DNA from: a virus
DNA length: 31,323 nt
Virus record (IMG/VR): IMGVR_UViG_3300010151_000081
Span: 1-31,323 of that record
Strand: one strand, 5' to 3'
How positions within the stretch are numbered: the stretch's first letter is position 1; every line of letters begins with the position of its first letter. A model generated the notes under the pieces. That model had not been told where the DNA came from. It saw only the letters and a program-made list of their open reading frames with translations, and did no database searches. Made by a program: the position numbers and the translations under genes. Shown piece after piece: positions 30,637 to 31,323 of this stretch.

Positions 30637-31105
30637 TGTGTCCCTCGATAGCTCCCTCCGATACTGCACGGTCATCCCAACCGAAGGGGAAACGATGCTC
30701 CGTCTCAGGCCAGCACCACAAGTGGAACTGGTTGGCGGTGTCCACCAATCTGGACTCAGCAGGGAACAGTTCAGCAGCCTCGCACTCTTCGCCAACGAGT
30801 TGGTTCTTGATGAGTTGCTTGTGCCGCCAGTCGGTCACAGGTTCACGGTCGTTCCTCCGGAATGAGAGGTGGACCCATCCGTTATACTCTTCGTTGTTGC
30901 GGTCAACGAGCACCAAGTAGATGTCATTCTTCCACACCTCCAAGGTATCATTGTGCCGCAACTCCTTCAGAGCTTCTTCTCTGGGGATGCCATACTTGGC
31001 AACCACCTTGTCAACCCAATCCCTATCCTGCTCCGGACTCATCCTGTTGAGTTCGGTTCGATAGAGCGGGGTCCAATGTTGTTTTTGTTTTTTGCGTTTA
31101 GCCAT
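30611..31105 (-). CDS. conserved phage protein of unknown function (DUF7694-like)
   Basis: A 164-residue protein with a basic N-terminus and a distinctive central block: W-V-H-L-S-F at 77-82, N-D-R-E-P-V-T-D-W-R at about 85-94, L-I-K-N-Q-L-V-G at 98-105, then P-A-E-S-R-L-V-D-T-A-N-Q at 115-126, and P-F-G at 140-142. I recall this block from a widespread family of small phage proteins annotated DUF7694. That match is from memory, not a search. The biochemical role of the family is unknown. It sits 11 bp after the SNF2-type helicase, with AAATAGA-ACA before the ATG, and overlaps the next gene by ATGA. Confidence 0.72.
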   Translation of the reverse strand: MAKRKKQKQHWTPLYRTELNRMSPEQDRDWVDKVVAKYGIPREEALKELRHNDTLEVWKNDIYLVLVDRNNEEYNGWVHLSFRRNDREPVTDWRHKQLIKNQLVGEECEAAELFPAESRLVDTANQFHLWCWPETEHRFPFGWDDRAVSEGAIEGHTTQRKLEK

Positions 31106-31116
31106 TGTTCTATTTT

Positions 31117-31323
31117 CTATTCGTGGAAGTCACTGTGGTTAGCAATCTTCCGGTTGATGCTTTTCATCACCTGCTCCTCGATGGAGTTGGCAGCAACCAG
31201 CACCTCCTGCAAGGCATCCGACTTGGCACCGTTACGGTGAATCCTGCCGAGCACCTGCTGGTGATCCTTTGAGTTGAAGGTGGGGCAGATGTAAGCAACA
31301 CGCGGACGGTTACCTTGCACATC
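31117..31323 (-). CDS. SNF2-type DNA helicase, C-terminal end (partial)
   Basis: Only the last 68 codons are in the window; the frame runs out at the right edge. Helicase motif VI is clear, D-H-Q-Q-V-L-G-R-I-H-R-N-G, with the arginine finger typical of superfamily 2. The following S-I-E-E-Q-V segment is typical of the SNF2 C-terminal end. It would use ATP to translocate on double-stranded DNA. It is the most upstream visible gene of the right-hand minus-strand cluster. The missing part should hold the Walker A and DEAD-box-like motifs. Confidence 0.85.
   Translation of the reverse strand, partial: DVQGNRPRVAYICPTFNSKDHQQVLGRIHRNGAKSDALQEVLVAANSIEEQVMKSINRKIANHSDFHE

Overview
The window is part of a tailed double-stranded DNA phage (Caudoviricetes) or a closely related prophage. 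It holds a large terminase, a family A DNA polymerase, a primase-helicase, phage-type nucleases and an amidase endolysin. The genes are packed end to end, many with ATGA start/stop overlaps, and I saw no tRNA, rRNA, insertion sequence or CRISPR array. Base composition looks mid-range. The host cannot be named from the sequence. Shine-Dalgarno sites are sparse, and several genes share an A-rich leader instead.

Layout. (1) 1-1833, plus strand: a translationally coupled cassette of a lipoprotein, a 54-residue one-pass membrane protein (holin candidate), an Amidase_3 endolysin and a small HExxH protein, followed by a PD-(D/E)XK nuclease-like protein. (2) 9907 down to 1802, minus strand: replication, recombination and packaging genes. 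In transcription order these are an HTH protein resembling a small terminase subunit, two unknown proteins, a RuvC-like resolvase, a DUF2800/Cas4-like nuclease, a protein in the position of an ssDNA-binding protein, a small coiled-coil protein, a 211-bp non-coding gap rich in inverted repeats, DNA polymerase A, a primase-helicase and a small coiled-coil protein. (3) 9934-28409, plus strand: the large terminase, three proteins of no recognised family (one with a perfect EF-hand loop) and a single 4427-codon gene that takes up 42% of the window. (4) 31323 down to 28412, minus strand: a cluster of small genes starting with the C-terminus of an SNF2-type helicase. It includes two zinc-finger-like proteins, a 30-residue membrane peptide and repeated regulatory-looking elements.

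How it fits together (inference). The minus block 9907-1802 copies and resolves the genome, using its own polymerase, primase-helicase and nucleases. The large terminase packages it. The giant protein and its neighbours are most likely virion or DNA-ejection components, because of their place after the terminase, their size, their helical and Gly/Ala-rich hydrophobic segments, and their resemblance to large polyvalent phage proteins. The 1-1833 cassette lyses the host. No portal, capsid or tail gene is recognisable here. They must lie outside the window or be too divergent to see.

The least explained items are the giant protein, the EF-hand protein, the repeated AAATAAG-N3-ATG leader, the paired hairpin repeats and the duplicated gene-junction repeat in the right-hand cluster.
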